Positions 1 through 6,931 of a DNA stretch of 16,620 bases are shown one piece after another. Each line of letters opens with the position of its first letter. Within the stretch, counting starts at the first letter, position 1. Under the pieces are notes generated by a model, which did not search any database, was not told where the DNA came from, and saw nothing but the letters and a program-made list of their open reading frames with translations. Both the position numbers and the translations under genes were made by a program. The stretch is from Microcaldota archaeon (GTDB taxonomy: Archaea; Micrarchaeota; Micrarchaeia; Anstonellales; VGKX01), in contig JAKALW010000004.1 of assembly GCA_021823945.1 (NCBI GenBank), positions 1 through 16,620 of the forward strand, read 5' to 3'.

Positions 1-697
1 TCAGCCCCACGGCGTCGTGGAACTCCTGCGCCTGCGCGCCTGCCACCTGCCCTATGTCGGCGTTGATTACAAGGTATTTCTCGTCGGGCGCGAACGCCGC
101 GTTGATGCGCTTCAATTCCTCTACAATGGACTCGTCAAAGCCGGACCTGCCGGAGGAGTCGACAATCACGACATCCTCTACATGGGACTTCATTGCTTCC
201 TTGACTATTTTTTCAGGGTCCTTTTCGCCCTTCATGCCGAAAAACTTGGCGCCAGCCTTCTTTGCGGTCTGCTCGAGCTGCTCATATGCCGCGGGCCTGT
301 CGGTGTCTGCGCAGACAAGGAGGACTGAAAGCCCCCTTGTCTTGAAAAAATATGCCAGCTTGCCGCATGTCGTGGTCTTGCCCGAGCCATAAAGCCCCAA
401 AAGGAGTATTTTCTGCCTCTCAAGTTTGGGCTTGTGGCTTTCGCCCATGAGCGCCGACAACTCGTCATAGACTACCTTCACCACGTGCTCCTTGACGCTG
501 ATTCCCGCAATCTGCTTTGTGTCAAGCGCGCGCTTTTCTATGTTTTTCGTCATCTCGAACACGAGCTTGACATTGACGTCGTTTGAAATCAGGACGCGCT
601 GCAGCTCGCGCACAAGCGTCTTGACCGCCGCCTCGTCAACCACCGCGGCTCCCGTGATTTTCGCAAGGGCAGCCCTCAATCCTGAGCCTAAATCCAT
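1..697 (-). CDS. srp54: Signal recognition particle protein SRP54 (N-terminal part, cut by window edge)
   Basis: GTPase of the signal recognition particle, which binds SRP RNA and signal peptides and delivers ribosomes to the membrane. 232 codons are present; the rest of the G domain and the M domain lie beyond position 1. Residues 1-90 form the helical N domain. Residues 101-109, GLYGSGKTT, are the P-loop; DTDRPAA at 131-137 is the family G2 region (DxxRPAA); D180-SSGR is the G3 position; INADIGQVAGAQAQ at 211-224 matches the SRP-GTPase GQ region. G3 is usually DTAGR, so DSSGR is a variant, and the P-loop has Tyr where Gln is usual. The ATG at 697 has no Shine-Dalgarno site but lies about 25 nt after a TATA box, so the mRNA is probably leaderless. 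FtsY shares the fold, but the short N domain starting at residue 1 and the motif set favour SRP54. Confidence 0.93.
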   Translation of the reverse strand, partial: MDLGSGLRAALAKITGAAVVDEAAVKTLVRELQRVLISNDVNVKLVFEMTKNIEKRALDTKQIAGISVKEHVVKVVYDELSALMGESHKPKLERQKILLLGLYGSGKTTTCGKLAYFFKTRGLSVLLVCADTDRPAAYEQLEQTAKKAGAKFFGMKGEKDPEKIVKEAMKSHVEDVVIVDSSGRSGFDESIVEELKRINAAFAPDEKYLVINADIGQVAGAQAQEFHDAVGL

Positions 698-716
698 ATT
701 TCCAAATTGGCATTCC

Positions 717-728
717 TATATTTATAAA
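717..728 (-). promoter_or_regulatory. TATA box of srp54
   Basis: Read on the minus strand the sequence is TTTATAAATATA, centred about 25 nt before the srp54 ATG. This spacing puts the transcription start at or next to the start codon, and no ribosome binding site is present. Both observations fit a leaderless transcript. Confidence 0.7.
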
Positions 729-729
729 G

Positions 730-748
730 AGGGGGCTTGCCGCCCCCT
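730..748. repeat. GC-rich hairpin next to the srp54 TATA box
   Basis: AGGGGGC (730-736) and GCCCCCT (742-748) form a perfect 7-bp inverted repeat around a 5-nt loop. It lies just upstream of the srp54 TATA box, where the TFB recognition element would be, in the divergent srp54/thioredoxin promoter region. It is not followed by a T-run in the orientation of either gene, so it does not look like a terminator. A protein-binding site is possible. Confidence 0.45.
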
Positions 749-772
749 TCTAACCACCGCAATTTAACGAGA

Positions 773-878
773 GTGGCATGCTTCAGTTGCCCGTGCCAAA
801 AGCCAAGCATTATAATTGGCAAGTGAGATTTTTCCCACCTTACAAGGGTTTGCATGCCACGGGAGCGCTTGCATGCCA
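773..878. repeat. Three GCATGCCA motifs around the thioredoxin promoter
   Basis: TGGCATGC at 774-781 is the inverted form of two direct copies of TGCATGCCA at 851-859 and 870-878. GTGGCATGC (773-781) and GCATGCCAC (852-860) are perfect 9-bp inverted repeats. The copies flank the TATA-like ATTATAAT at 809-816. This arrangement resembles paired operators, or a structured leader for the two downstream copies. GCATGC is itself palindromic and also occurs elsewhere in the window, for example near 13190, so a chance cluster is possible. Confidence 0.4.
809..816 (+). promoter_or_regulatory. TATA-like box of the thioredoxin-fold gene
   Basis: ATTATAAT lies about 90 nt before the ATG at 903. It predicts a transcription start near 838 and a leader of about 65 nt that carries two GCATGCCA copies and the GGTGAT ribosome binding site. 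Confidence 0.45.
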
Positions 879-902
879 TTTCAGCAATTTGTGGTGATTC
901 TC

Positions 903-1349
903 ATGAAAAAATCAATAATCGCGCTGGCATTCGTGGCAGTGCTTGCCGGTCTTCTGGCTTTCGGGTGCGCGGGCATAGGCTCATCTTCGGGCGGCAGTTC
1001 CTATTTTGACAAGGATGGCAACCTGTCGCAGGCAAGGGAGGTCACGCTTGATTTCCTGCACGCCGACTGGTGCCCGCACTGCCAGAACATGAAGCCAATA
1101 GTGGCAAGGCTCATAGATGAAATGCCAAAAGACAGGTTCCTGGTGCGCGCTTGGAATGAGAAGGACCAGTCCACAAACCCCGAAGTCCAGACAATATATA
1201 ACAATTACACATCGCTTGGCTATTTCCAGGGATTCCCCACATTTGTCATCGGGAATGACTACCGCGTCGGGGAAGTGCCCGAGAACGAGATGAAGGCATG
1301 GGTGTGCTCCAAGTTCAAGGCGCCTCTCCCTGACGCGTGCAAAAACTAG
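903..1349 (+). CDS. Membrane-anchored thioredoxin-fold protein with CPHC active site
   Basis: Predicted extracytoplasmic thiol-disulfide protein of 148 aa. Residues 1-21 are a basic start (MKKS) followed by a hydrophobic segment, then Cys22 (AFGC-AG) and a Ser/Gly-rich linker. This fits a signal anchor or lipoprotein-type attachment, although the lipobox is imperfect. The thioredoxin fold begins near residue 45: the redox centre is C57-P-H-C60 and the cis-proline loop is GFPTFV with P112. Two further cysteines, C135 and C146, could form a structural disulfide. The ATG at 903 is chosen because GGTGAT at 893-898 precedes it at normal spacing and the signal segment starts there; the reading frame stays open further upstream but codes for nothing recognisable. 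Its partner proteins are unknown. Disulfide isomerase, reductase or metallochaperone reductant roles are all possible. Confidence 0.85.
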   Translation: MKKSIIALAFVAVLAGLLAFGCAGIGSSSGGSSYFDKDGNLSQAREVTLDFLHADWCPHCQNMKPIVARLIDEMPKDRFLVRAWNEKDQSTNPEVQTIYNNYTSLGYFQGFPTFVIGNDYRVGEVPENEMKAWVCSKFKAPLPDACKN

Positions 1350-1393
1350 GTTTTTCCCGGCAGGCAGAATTCCAGATGGGCAAAGCCAAGGCA

Positions 1394-1421
1394 TGGGCGT
1401 TCAAGCCCAAACCCTTTTTTT
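1394..1421 (+). terminator. Hairpin and T7 tract after the thioredoxin gene
   Basis: TGGGC (1394-1398) and GCCCA (1405-1409) form a 5-bp stem, followed by seven Ts at 1415-1421. The site lies between convergent genes, on the side expected to end the thioredoxin transcript. In archaea the T-tract itself is the main signal. Confidence 0.5.
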
Positions 1422-1444
1422 CCAGCCGTGCCCCACTCCTCTTT

Positions 1445-4234
1445 TCAGTATTCCGTGAGGTGCGGGGCGAACCTCTTTTTTATCTCCGCTATCACCACAA
1501 TGGTCGCGGAGACGAATATGCACAGGCCAAGCTCCGAAGCCGACAATGCTGTTGTCCTGAAAATTTCCTGCAGGAAGTCGTTGTATATTATCAGCATCTG
1601 CAGCAAGGCAGACGCAACAAGCGCGAAAATGAGCCACTTGTTCGAGAACAGGTTGTCAAAAAGCGACACCTTGGCGTTTTTGCTGTTCAGGGCATTCAAT
1701 AGCTGGAAGAACACGAAGACAGTGAACGCCATTGTCTGCGCGTGCGTCCTTGCATACACTGACTCAGAAGTTGCGAATATGTAGAACACGGCCAGCGCGC
1801 CGGCTGCCATGACTATCCCGTTTATGGCGATTGCGAAAAGCATGTTCCTGTTTATGAAAGGCTTTTTCGGGTCATTTGGCGGCCGCGTCATCACGTCTTT
1901 CCTAGCGCCTTCCACGCCAAGCGCAAGCGCCGGCGGGCCGTCCATGATTATGTTGACCCACAATGCCTGGAGCGGCAAAAGCGGCAGGCCCAAGCCAAGG
2001 AAGGGCGCAGATACCATCATCATGATAGCGGCAACATTGGTCGTGAACTGGTACCTTATGAAATTCTTGATATTGTCAAACAGGTTCCTGCCATACCTGA
2101 CCGAATTGACAATAGTCGCGAAATTGTCGTCTGTGAGGATTATGTCGGCCGCTTCCTTTGACACGTCCGTGCCTGAACCCATCGCAATGCCTACGTTCGC
2201 CTTTTTTATGGCTGGCGCGTCATTGACGCCGTCCCCTGTGACTGCCACTATTTCGCCATTTTTCGAAAGCGCGCTGACAATCCTGAACTTGTGCGCGGGC
2301 GTTGCGCGCGCAAATACCGCAATCTTCCCGGCTCTCTGGCACAGCGCCTCTTCACTCATTGCATCTATGTCGGTGGAATTTATGCTCTCATAGCCTTCTG
2401 TCAAAAGTCCAATCTGCCTTCCGATGGCCGTGGCAGTGACCAGGTTGTCGCCCGTTATCATTACCACGCGTATGCCTGCCGCCTGGCACTGGGCAAGCGC
2501 AGGCGGGACTTCGGGCCGCGGCGGGTCAATCATGCCAAGCGTGCCGACAAACACTAGATTGCTTTCCGCGTCTTCCATGTCTATGTTGGCCTTTTTCCCG
2601 TCATCCTTGTATGCCATTGAAATCAGGCGCAAAGCCTGGGACGCGAGCCTGTTGTGCTCCTCATGCAGCCTGTTGCTGTGTTCTTGCGTGATTTTCACTA
2701 TGCCCTTGTCAGTCATTATCCTGTTGCACGACTCGACAATCCTCTCGGGCGCGCCCTTGACGTAATATGACACCTTCCCCTTGCATTCCCTGACAACAGA
2801 CATCTTCTTCCTTTTCGAATCAAACGGAAATTCATACACGAATGCGTTCTCTTCCTTTGCGCTGGATATGTCAAGCCCCGCTTTGTGCGCGGCGACCAAT
2901 AGGGCGGATTCAGTGGGGTCGCCCATCTGCTCTACTTTGCCGTCTTGGGACACATTCAGGGACGCGTTGTTGCAAAGCGCGCCAATCTCAAGCCCCTTTG
3001 ACAGTATCTCCATGTTGCCGACCGACACCTTGCCGCCTCGGGCCTCGAATCTGCCGTCCTGCGACATGACGAAATGGTCAAAGCCGAATATGCCCTCGGT
3101 TACTGTCATCCTGTTCTGGGTGAGCGTGCCTGTCTTGTCTGTGCATATGACTGTTGTCGAGCCGAGGGATTCGACTGCTGGCAGCTTGCGCACAAGCGCG
3201 TTTTGGCGCGCCAGGCTCTGCATGCCTATGGCAAGCGTGATTGTCAGGATTGTGGGGAGCCCCTCAGGTATTGAGACCACTGCAAGCGTGACCGCAGAAA
3301 CGAACATCAGGTCGGCAGGCATCCCGTTCGCAATCCCTATCAGGAAGTATATCGCCACTATGCCAAAGGAGTACATTCCGATTTTCTTGCCAAGCTCCTC
3401 CATCCTCTGCTGCAAAGGCGTGTCCTCCTCTTCTGTCTGGGCAAGTGACAATGCGATTTTCCCAAATTCTGTGCCCATGCCTGTCGCGGTTGCTACTGCC
3501 ACCCCCCTGCCTGATGCAACCGACGTGCCAAAATAAGCCATGTTTTTCCTTTCCGCAAGCGGCGTTGCGGCGGCAAGCGCGCCAATGTCTTTCTTGGCGG
3601 GTATTGATTCGCCTGTGAGCGACGATTCGTCGCAGCTAAGCTCCACTGACTCTATAATCCTGCAGTCGCAGGGTATTTTCGCCCCCTCGTCCAAAAGCAC
3701 TATGTCGCCTGGGACAATATCCTTGGCGAAAATGACTTTCTCCTGCCCGGCGCGAAGCACCCGGGCGCTTGGGGAAGTCAGTTTTTTCAGGGCGTCTATG
3801 TCCTGCGCTGCCTTGTATTCCTGCACAAACCCGAAGCCGGCTGAAATCAGTATTGCCACGGATATTCCTATGGAGTCCTTGAGCGCCGAAATAATTTCAA
3901 TGGGGTCTCTTGGGAACCCTGCGCTTGAAAGAGAGAAATAGGCGGATATGACCGCCGCAAGCCCGAGGAGCATCAGCATGGGGTTGTTGAACTGGCTTAT
4001 GAACTGGATGTAAAGGGGAGTTTTTTTGGCTTCTGCAAGCTGGTTTAACCCATATTTGGCAAGCCTCTCCTGGGCCTCAGCCGCAGTTATCCCCTGTTTT
4101 GACGTGGATAGGCGCGAAAACACATCCTTGCCGTCAAGCTCGAAGTAGTCCGCCTTGCCTGCGTCGGTGCCTGCCGCTTCTTTGCCCTTGCCCGTGTTTT
4201 TTCCAGAAGAATGAATTTTTGCCAAAATCAACAC
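1445..4234 (-). CDS. P2-type Ca2+-transporting ATPase, PMCA-like binding site
   Basis: ATP-driven cation pump of 929 aa, probably exporting Ca2+. The cation-ATPase N-terminal domain is at about 25-100. TGES 207-210 is the actuator motif; IPEGLP 322-327 lies in M4; DKTGT with phosphorylated D366 follows; KGAPE at 493-497 binds nucleotide; TGD 594-596 and TGDGVNDAP 666-674 are the hinge and P-domain motifs. The ion site resembles plasma-membrane Ca2+ pumps rather than SERCA: N733 and D765 are kept, but the SERCA positions E771, T799 and E908 are A736, M764 and Q844. This predicts one Ca2+ per ATP. The start is GTG at 4234, placed about 26 nt after a TATA-like box (leaderless). TTG at 4231 or 4225 is an alternative. 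Mn2+ or another divalent ion cannot be excluded. Confidence 0.92.
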   Translation of the reverse strand: MLILAKIHSSGKNTGKGKEAAGTDAGKADYFELDGKDVFSRLSTSKQGITAAEAQERLAKYGLNQLAEAKKTPLYIQFISQFNNPMLMLLGLAAVISAYFSLSSAGFPRDPIEIISALKDSIGISVAILISAGFGFVQEYKAAQDIDALKKLTSPSARVLRAGQEKVIFAKDIVPGDIVLLDEGAKIPCDCRIIESVELSCDESSLTGESIPAKKDIGALAAATPLAERKNMAYFGTSVASGRGVAVATATGMGTEFGKIALSLAQTEEEDTPLQQRMEELGKKIGMYSFGIVAIYFLIGIANGMPADLMFVSAVTLAVVSIPEGLPTILTITLAIGMQSLARQNALVRKLPAVESLGSTTVICTDKTGTLTQNRMTVTEGIFGFDHFVMSQDGRFEARGGKVSVGNMEILSKGLEIGALCNNASLNVSQDGKVEQMGDPTESALLVAAHKAGLDISSAKEENAFVYEFPFDSKRKKMSVVRECKGKVSYYVKGAPERIVESCNRIMTDKGIVKITQEHSNRLHEEHNRLASQALRLISMAYKDDGKKANIDMEDAESNLVFVGTLGMIDPPRPEVPPALAQCQAAGIRVVMITGDNLVTATAIGRQIGLLTEGYESINSTDIDAMSEEALCQRAGKIAVFARATPAHKFRIVSALSKNGEIVAVTGDGVNDAPAIKKANVGIAMGSGTDVSKEAADIILTDDNFATIVNSVRYGRNLFDNIKNFIRYQFTTNVAAIMMMVSAPFLGLGLPLLPLQALWVNIIMDGPPALALGVEGARKDVMTRPPNDPKKPFINRNMLFAIAINGIVMAAGALAVFYIFATSESVYARTHAQTMAFTVFVFFQLLNALNSKNAKVSLFDNLFSNKWLIFALVASALLQMLIIYNDFLQEIFRTTALSASELGLCIFVSATIVVIAEIKKRFAPHLTEY

Positions 4235-4256
4235 ACCTGCGCGATATTATTGTGCG

Positions 4257-4264
4257 CCTTAAAC
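4257..4264 (-). promoter_or_regulatory. TATA-like box of the Ca2+ ATPase gene
   Basis: GTTTAAGG on the minus strand is centred about 26 nt before the GTG at 4234, the same distance as at srp54, hef and purM. The match is weak. The 181-bp gap between hef and this gene otherwise holds only a short GGCGC/GCGCC inverted repeat near 4390-4410 and no T-run. Confidence 0.4.
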
Positions 4265-4415
4265 CATTGCATGGGCTTTAATGCCAGTACTCAATGCTTG
4301 AAACCTTGTTTTGATGCGCGTCAGATTGCTTCCGCTAAGGTAATATCCGCGCGGTATCCTTTAATCCTATCCTTGCATTGCGCTGTCGGCGCGCCCATTC
4401 GGCGCCTTTCCGTGC

Positions 4416-6275
4416 CTAAAAGTCGGTTATCCTGCTTTGCTCGCTCTCGCCCTTTCTTGGCAGTTTTTTCTTTGCAGGCTGGCCTTCTTGCCCCCTGGCG
4501 CTTTGTTCTAGGGGGATTTCATGGGCAGTCACGGCATTCTCTGGCTGGAAAGCGCCTTCCTGGCCTACAAGCATGGCTTCGGTGGTTTGAAGCGATGGCT
4601 TGAAATAATTCCTTTTTTTCTTCCAGCCTTCCACTCCGCCTTCCTGCATGCCATATACAATGTTCTTCATGCGCCTTTCCTTTGCCCTGGACGCGTAGAA
4701 ATACCCCTCATCCTTGGTGTTCTTTGTTATGAGGACATAGATGTTCCCAGCCTTTGCCCTGCCCGCCCTGCCGCGCCTCTGGATTGAGCGGATTTCAGAG
4801 CCGATTGGCTCGAAGAATATCACATTGTCCACAGACGGAATGTCAAGTCCCTCCTCGCCAATCGAGCTTGCGACAAGTATGTCAAACCCTCCTTTGCGGA
4901 ACCTGTCGATTGTCTCAGCCTGGATTTTCTGGGTCACGCCATCGCGCTTGCCAACAAACCTCTCAGCCCGAAAGCCGTTTGCATTCAGGTGCCCGACTAT
5001 GAGCTGGATTTGGTCGCGGTATTGGACAAACACTATGCTTTTCGTGCCCTGTTTCTCCCCGAGTATTTCCACAAGCTTCGCAAGCTTTGGATGCTCAGCC
5101 TGGGTTTTCAAAAACTCGACAACCCCCTGGATATCCTTGTTCGATGTTATGCGCATTATGCCTTTGGACTCGCCTTCCCTGCCGCGCAGCTTTTCCATGT
5201 AGCCAAGGAAAGTCGATACCCCCTGCGTTTCCAGGAGCTCTGTGGCATGTGCAATGTTGAAAAGAGTCGTGAAGTAGGACATTGCCGAGAATTTCAGGTG
5301 CGAATTTGACTTCATTATCCTCTCGCGCATGTCAAGTAGCGCGCGCTTTGACTTGAAGGTTATTGGAAAGCCCATTTTGGCAAGCGTGCGCGTGTATTCC
5401 CCCGACACCTTGTCAAGCGCCATCTTTGCTTTTGTGAGGTCCGCTCCAAGCTCCACACGCACATATTCTATATTTGTCTTTTGCACAAATGGCGCCACGT
5501 CCGCATCCTCTTCAGTTCGGATTTGGACGTTTTTTGTTCCAAGCGTCTCGACAATGGGCACGATTTTTTTCATGTCCGAGCCCGGGGACGCGGTCAGCGC
5601 AAGGGACACGGCGCCGCTTTCCCGCGCAAGGGTGGCAAGATAGGTATACGCGTATTTCCCAACTGTCCTGTGCGCCTCGTCGAAAATGCACAGGGCATAG
5701 TCAAACCGCACTCTTCCGGATTCAATGTCGTTTTTCAAAGTCTGGGGCGTTGAGACTGTGATTTTCCTCGCCCAAAGGCTTATCCTGTCTTTAGGGTTGA
5801 CCTCGCCGCTGACAAGCGCGACTTCGTCTTCCGGGATTTCCAAATCCTCAAGTATCCTTTGGTAGTGCTGGCGCGCAAGCGGTTTTGTGGGCGCGAGGAA
5901 TACGCATTTCCCCCTGTTCAAAAAGTAGTCTATGCACATGAAGGCTATCAGGGTTTTTCCAAGGCCTGTGGGGAGCACAACCAGGGTGCTTCCTTTCTGC
6001 ACGACTGAATTGAAAATGTCGCGCTGGTATTTCCTTGGGACGAGGTTCTTGTTCTTGAGGATGCTTGGCACGCTAACCCTTTCCTGTTCGGATTGCACGC
6101 CTTTGCCTTGCGCATCGCCCATGGCTGCCTGGCTGTTTTCAGCCTGTTTCTTTCCAGCGCCTGCCTGGGCTTGCGATGCGCCGGGCAAGGTTGCGGAATT
6201 CCCTTGAATTGCAGCAATGCCTTTCCCACTGCCCGGTTCCGCATTGGATTGTGTATTTTGCCCTGGATTTTCCAC
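4416..6275 (-). CDS. hef: Hef/FANCM-family DNA helicase, nuclease domain absent
   Basis: Superfamily 2 helicase of 619 aa, expected to act on stalled forks and branched DNA. The core starts near residue 66. Q motif region PRKYQRDIF is at 80-88; Walker A PTGLGKT 102-108; DEAH 199-202; TAS 228-230; an FANCM-like helical insertion lies at about 260-390; motif V GEEGLDIP is at 473-480; motif VI QRRGRAGR at 499-506. Euryarchaeal Hef continues into an ERCC4 nuclease and HhH domain; here the protein ends about 70 residues after the core with the tail EQSRITDF, which resembles a PCNA-interacting peptide (Q613, I616, F619). The first 65 residues are Ala/Gln/Gly-rich and probably disordered. The start is GTG at 6275, about 26 nt after a TATA box with no Shine-Dalgarno site. 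A GTG at residue 69 is an alternative start. Confidence 0.9.
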   Translation of the reverse strand: MENPGQNTQSNAEPGSGKGIAAIQGNSATLPGASQAQAGAGKKQAENSQAAMGDAQGKGVQSEQERVSVPSILKNKNLVPRKYQRDIFNSVVQKGSTLVVLPTGLGKTLIAFMCIDYFLNRGKCVFLAPTKPLARQHYQRILEDLEIPEDEVALVSGEVNPKDRISLWARKITVSTPQTLKNDIESGRVRFDYALCIFDEAHRTVGKYAYTYLATLARESGAVSLALTASPGSDMKKIVPIVETLGTKNVQIRTEEDADVAPFVQKTNIEYVRVELGADLTKAKMALDKVSGEYTRTLAKMGFPITFKSKRALLDMRERIMKSNSHLKFSAMSYFTTLFNIAHATELLETQGVSTFLGYMEKLRGREGESKGIMRITSNKDIQGVVEFLKTQAEHPKLAKLVEILGEKQGTKSIVFVQYRDQIQLIVGHLNANGFRAERFVGKRDGVTQKIQAETIDRFRKGGFDILVASSIGEEGLDIPSVDNVIFFEPIGSEIRSIQRRGRAGRAKAGNIYVLITKNTKDEGYFYASRAKERRMKNIVYGMQEGGVEGWKKKRNYFKPSLQTTEAMLVGQEGAFQPENAVTAHEIPLEQSARGQEGQPAKKKLPRKGESEQSRITDF

Positions 6276-6296
6276 GTCCTATACTCTGCCGTGCAT

Positions 6297-6306
6297 AATT
6301 TAAATT
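6297..6306 (-). promoter_or_regulatory. TATA box of hef
   Basis: The palindromic AATTTAAATT is centred about 26 nt before the GTG start at 6275, which suggests a leaderless hef mRNA. Confidence 0.55.
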
Positions 6307-6376
6307 AGGCACGAGGGGCGTTTCCAGTGGGAAGAAGCAGATTCAATATCATGCCTTGCATATCTAGCGCCTAATT
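6303..6376. repeat. Inverted repeat AATTAGGC / GCCTAATT in the hef-regulator divergent region
   Basis: AATTAGGC at 6303-6310 overlaps the hef TATA box and is the exact reverse complement of GCCTAATT at 6369-6376. Next to the second arm is a direct repeat of ATTGCAAA (from 6374 and again about 14 nt on). These could be operator half-sites for the divergent hef and winged-helix genes. No binding protein can be named. Confidence 0.3.
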
Positions 6377-6441
6377 GCAAAATGGAATTGCAAAGGCTTG
6401 CTGGCATAGCGTAACAAAATTACCTTGCCGGTATCGCCAGG

Positions 6442-6467
6442 TTTATAATCAATGATTATGCAATCAT
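6442..6467 (+). promoter_or_regulatory. TATA box and nested palindromes of the winged-helix gene
   Basis: TTTATAAT at 6442-6449 is a good TATA box. It runs directly into two overlapping palindromes: ATAATC (6445-6450) with GATTAT (6454-6459), and ATGATT (6452-6457) with AATCAT (6462-6467). Palindromes overlapping and just downstream of a TATA box are the usual place for archaeal repressors to block transcription, so autoregulation by the gene product is plausible. Confidence 0.5.
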
Positions 6468-6500
6468 GGTTTGCCTCCTTTGGCATAAAGCCAGTTTGGA

Positions 6501-6839
6501 GTGGAGAGGTGTAGGAGATGGAAAGGGATTTACTTTGCAGGAAACTTTGAAAATGACAGGACAGCTTCAGCCAGCCAAAGGCATGACACGGAAAAACCCG
6601 GGCATGAAAAGGAAAAAACTAATTTTGAAGTACGGTTGAACCGGAGGCAGAAGGAAGTCTATAACCTGCTTTACGATTCGGAAGGCTATACGCCAAAGCA
6701 GATAGTGGCGCAACTTGGAATGCCTGAACGCACAGTGAGGCACATACTTTCCTGCCTGCGCTCGCGCAACCTGGTCTATGCGTACATGAGCGATTCGGAC
6801 CTGCGCTCGCCGATTTTTGTCGCCAGCGCAAGCTGTTGA
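6501..6839 (+). CDS. Small winged-helix DNA-binding protein, possible regulator of cysK-cysE
   Basis: The HTH region is clear at residues 47-90: RLNRRQKEVYNLLYDSEG followed by TPKQIVAQLGMPERTVRHIL, where 74-88 is the recognition helix. The shape is MarR/ArsR-like, with a short wing after residue 91. The first 45 residues are polar and look unlike a conserved domain. GTG at 6501 is the only start codon in this frame before the HTH, and it has no good ribosome binding site. The best site, AGGTG at 6507-6511, sits before an ATG at 6518 in a different frame that stops after ten codons. Either the true start is unusual, a short leader peptide exists, or there is a frameshift. It lies 92 nt upstream of cysK on the same strand, and its promoter carries palindromes. 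A role in sulfur control is inference from position only. Confidence 0.65.
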   Translation: MERCRRWKGIYFAGNFENDRTASASQRHDTEKPGHEKEKTNFEVRLNRRQKEVYNLLYDSEGYTPKQIVAQLGMPERTVRHILSCLRSRNLVYAYMSDSDLRSPIFVASASC

Positions 6840-6931
6840 GGGCAAATAGTTGCATTTGAACATCTAGCGTAAGCTGGACAGCCAGCAGAAACATACTCGT
6901 GAAAACAGCTTGAAAAAATTTGGTGATAATC

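Noticed and set aside
2781..3536. 251-codon open frame antisense to the Ca2+ ATPase
   Set aside because: Shadow frame; the ATPase on the other strand has every family motif.
6452..6514. 20-codon frame starting in the regulator promoter palindrome
   Set aside because: Its start lies upstream of the transcription start predicted from the TATA box, and there is no ribosome binding site.
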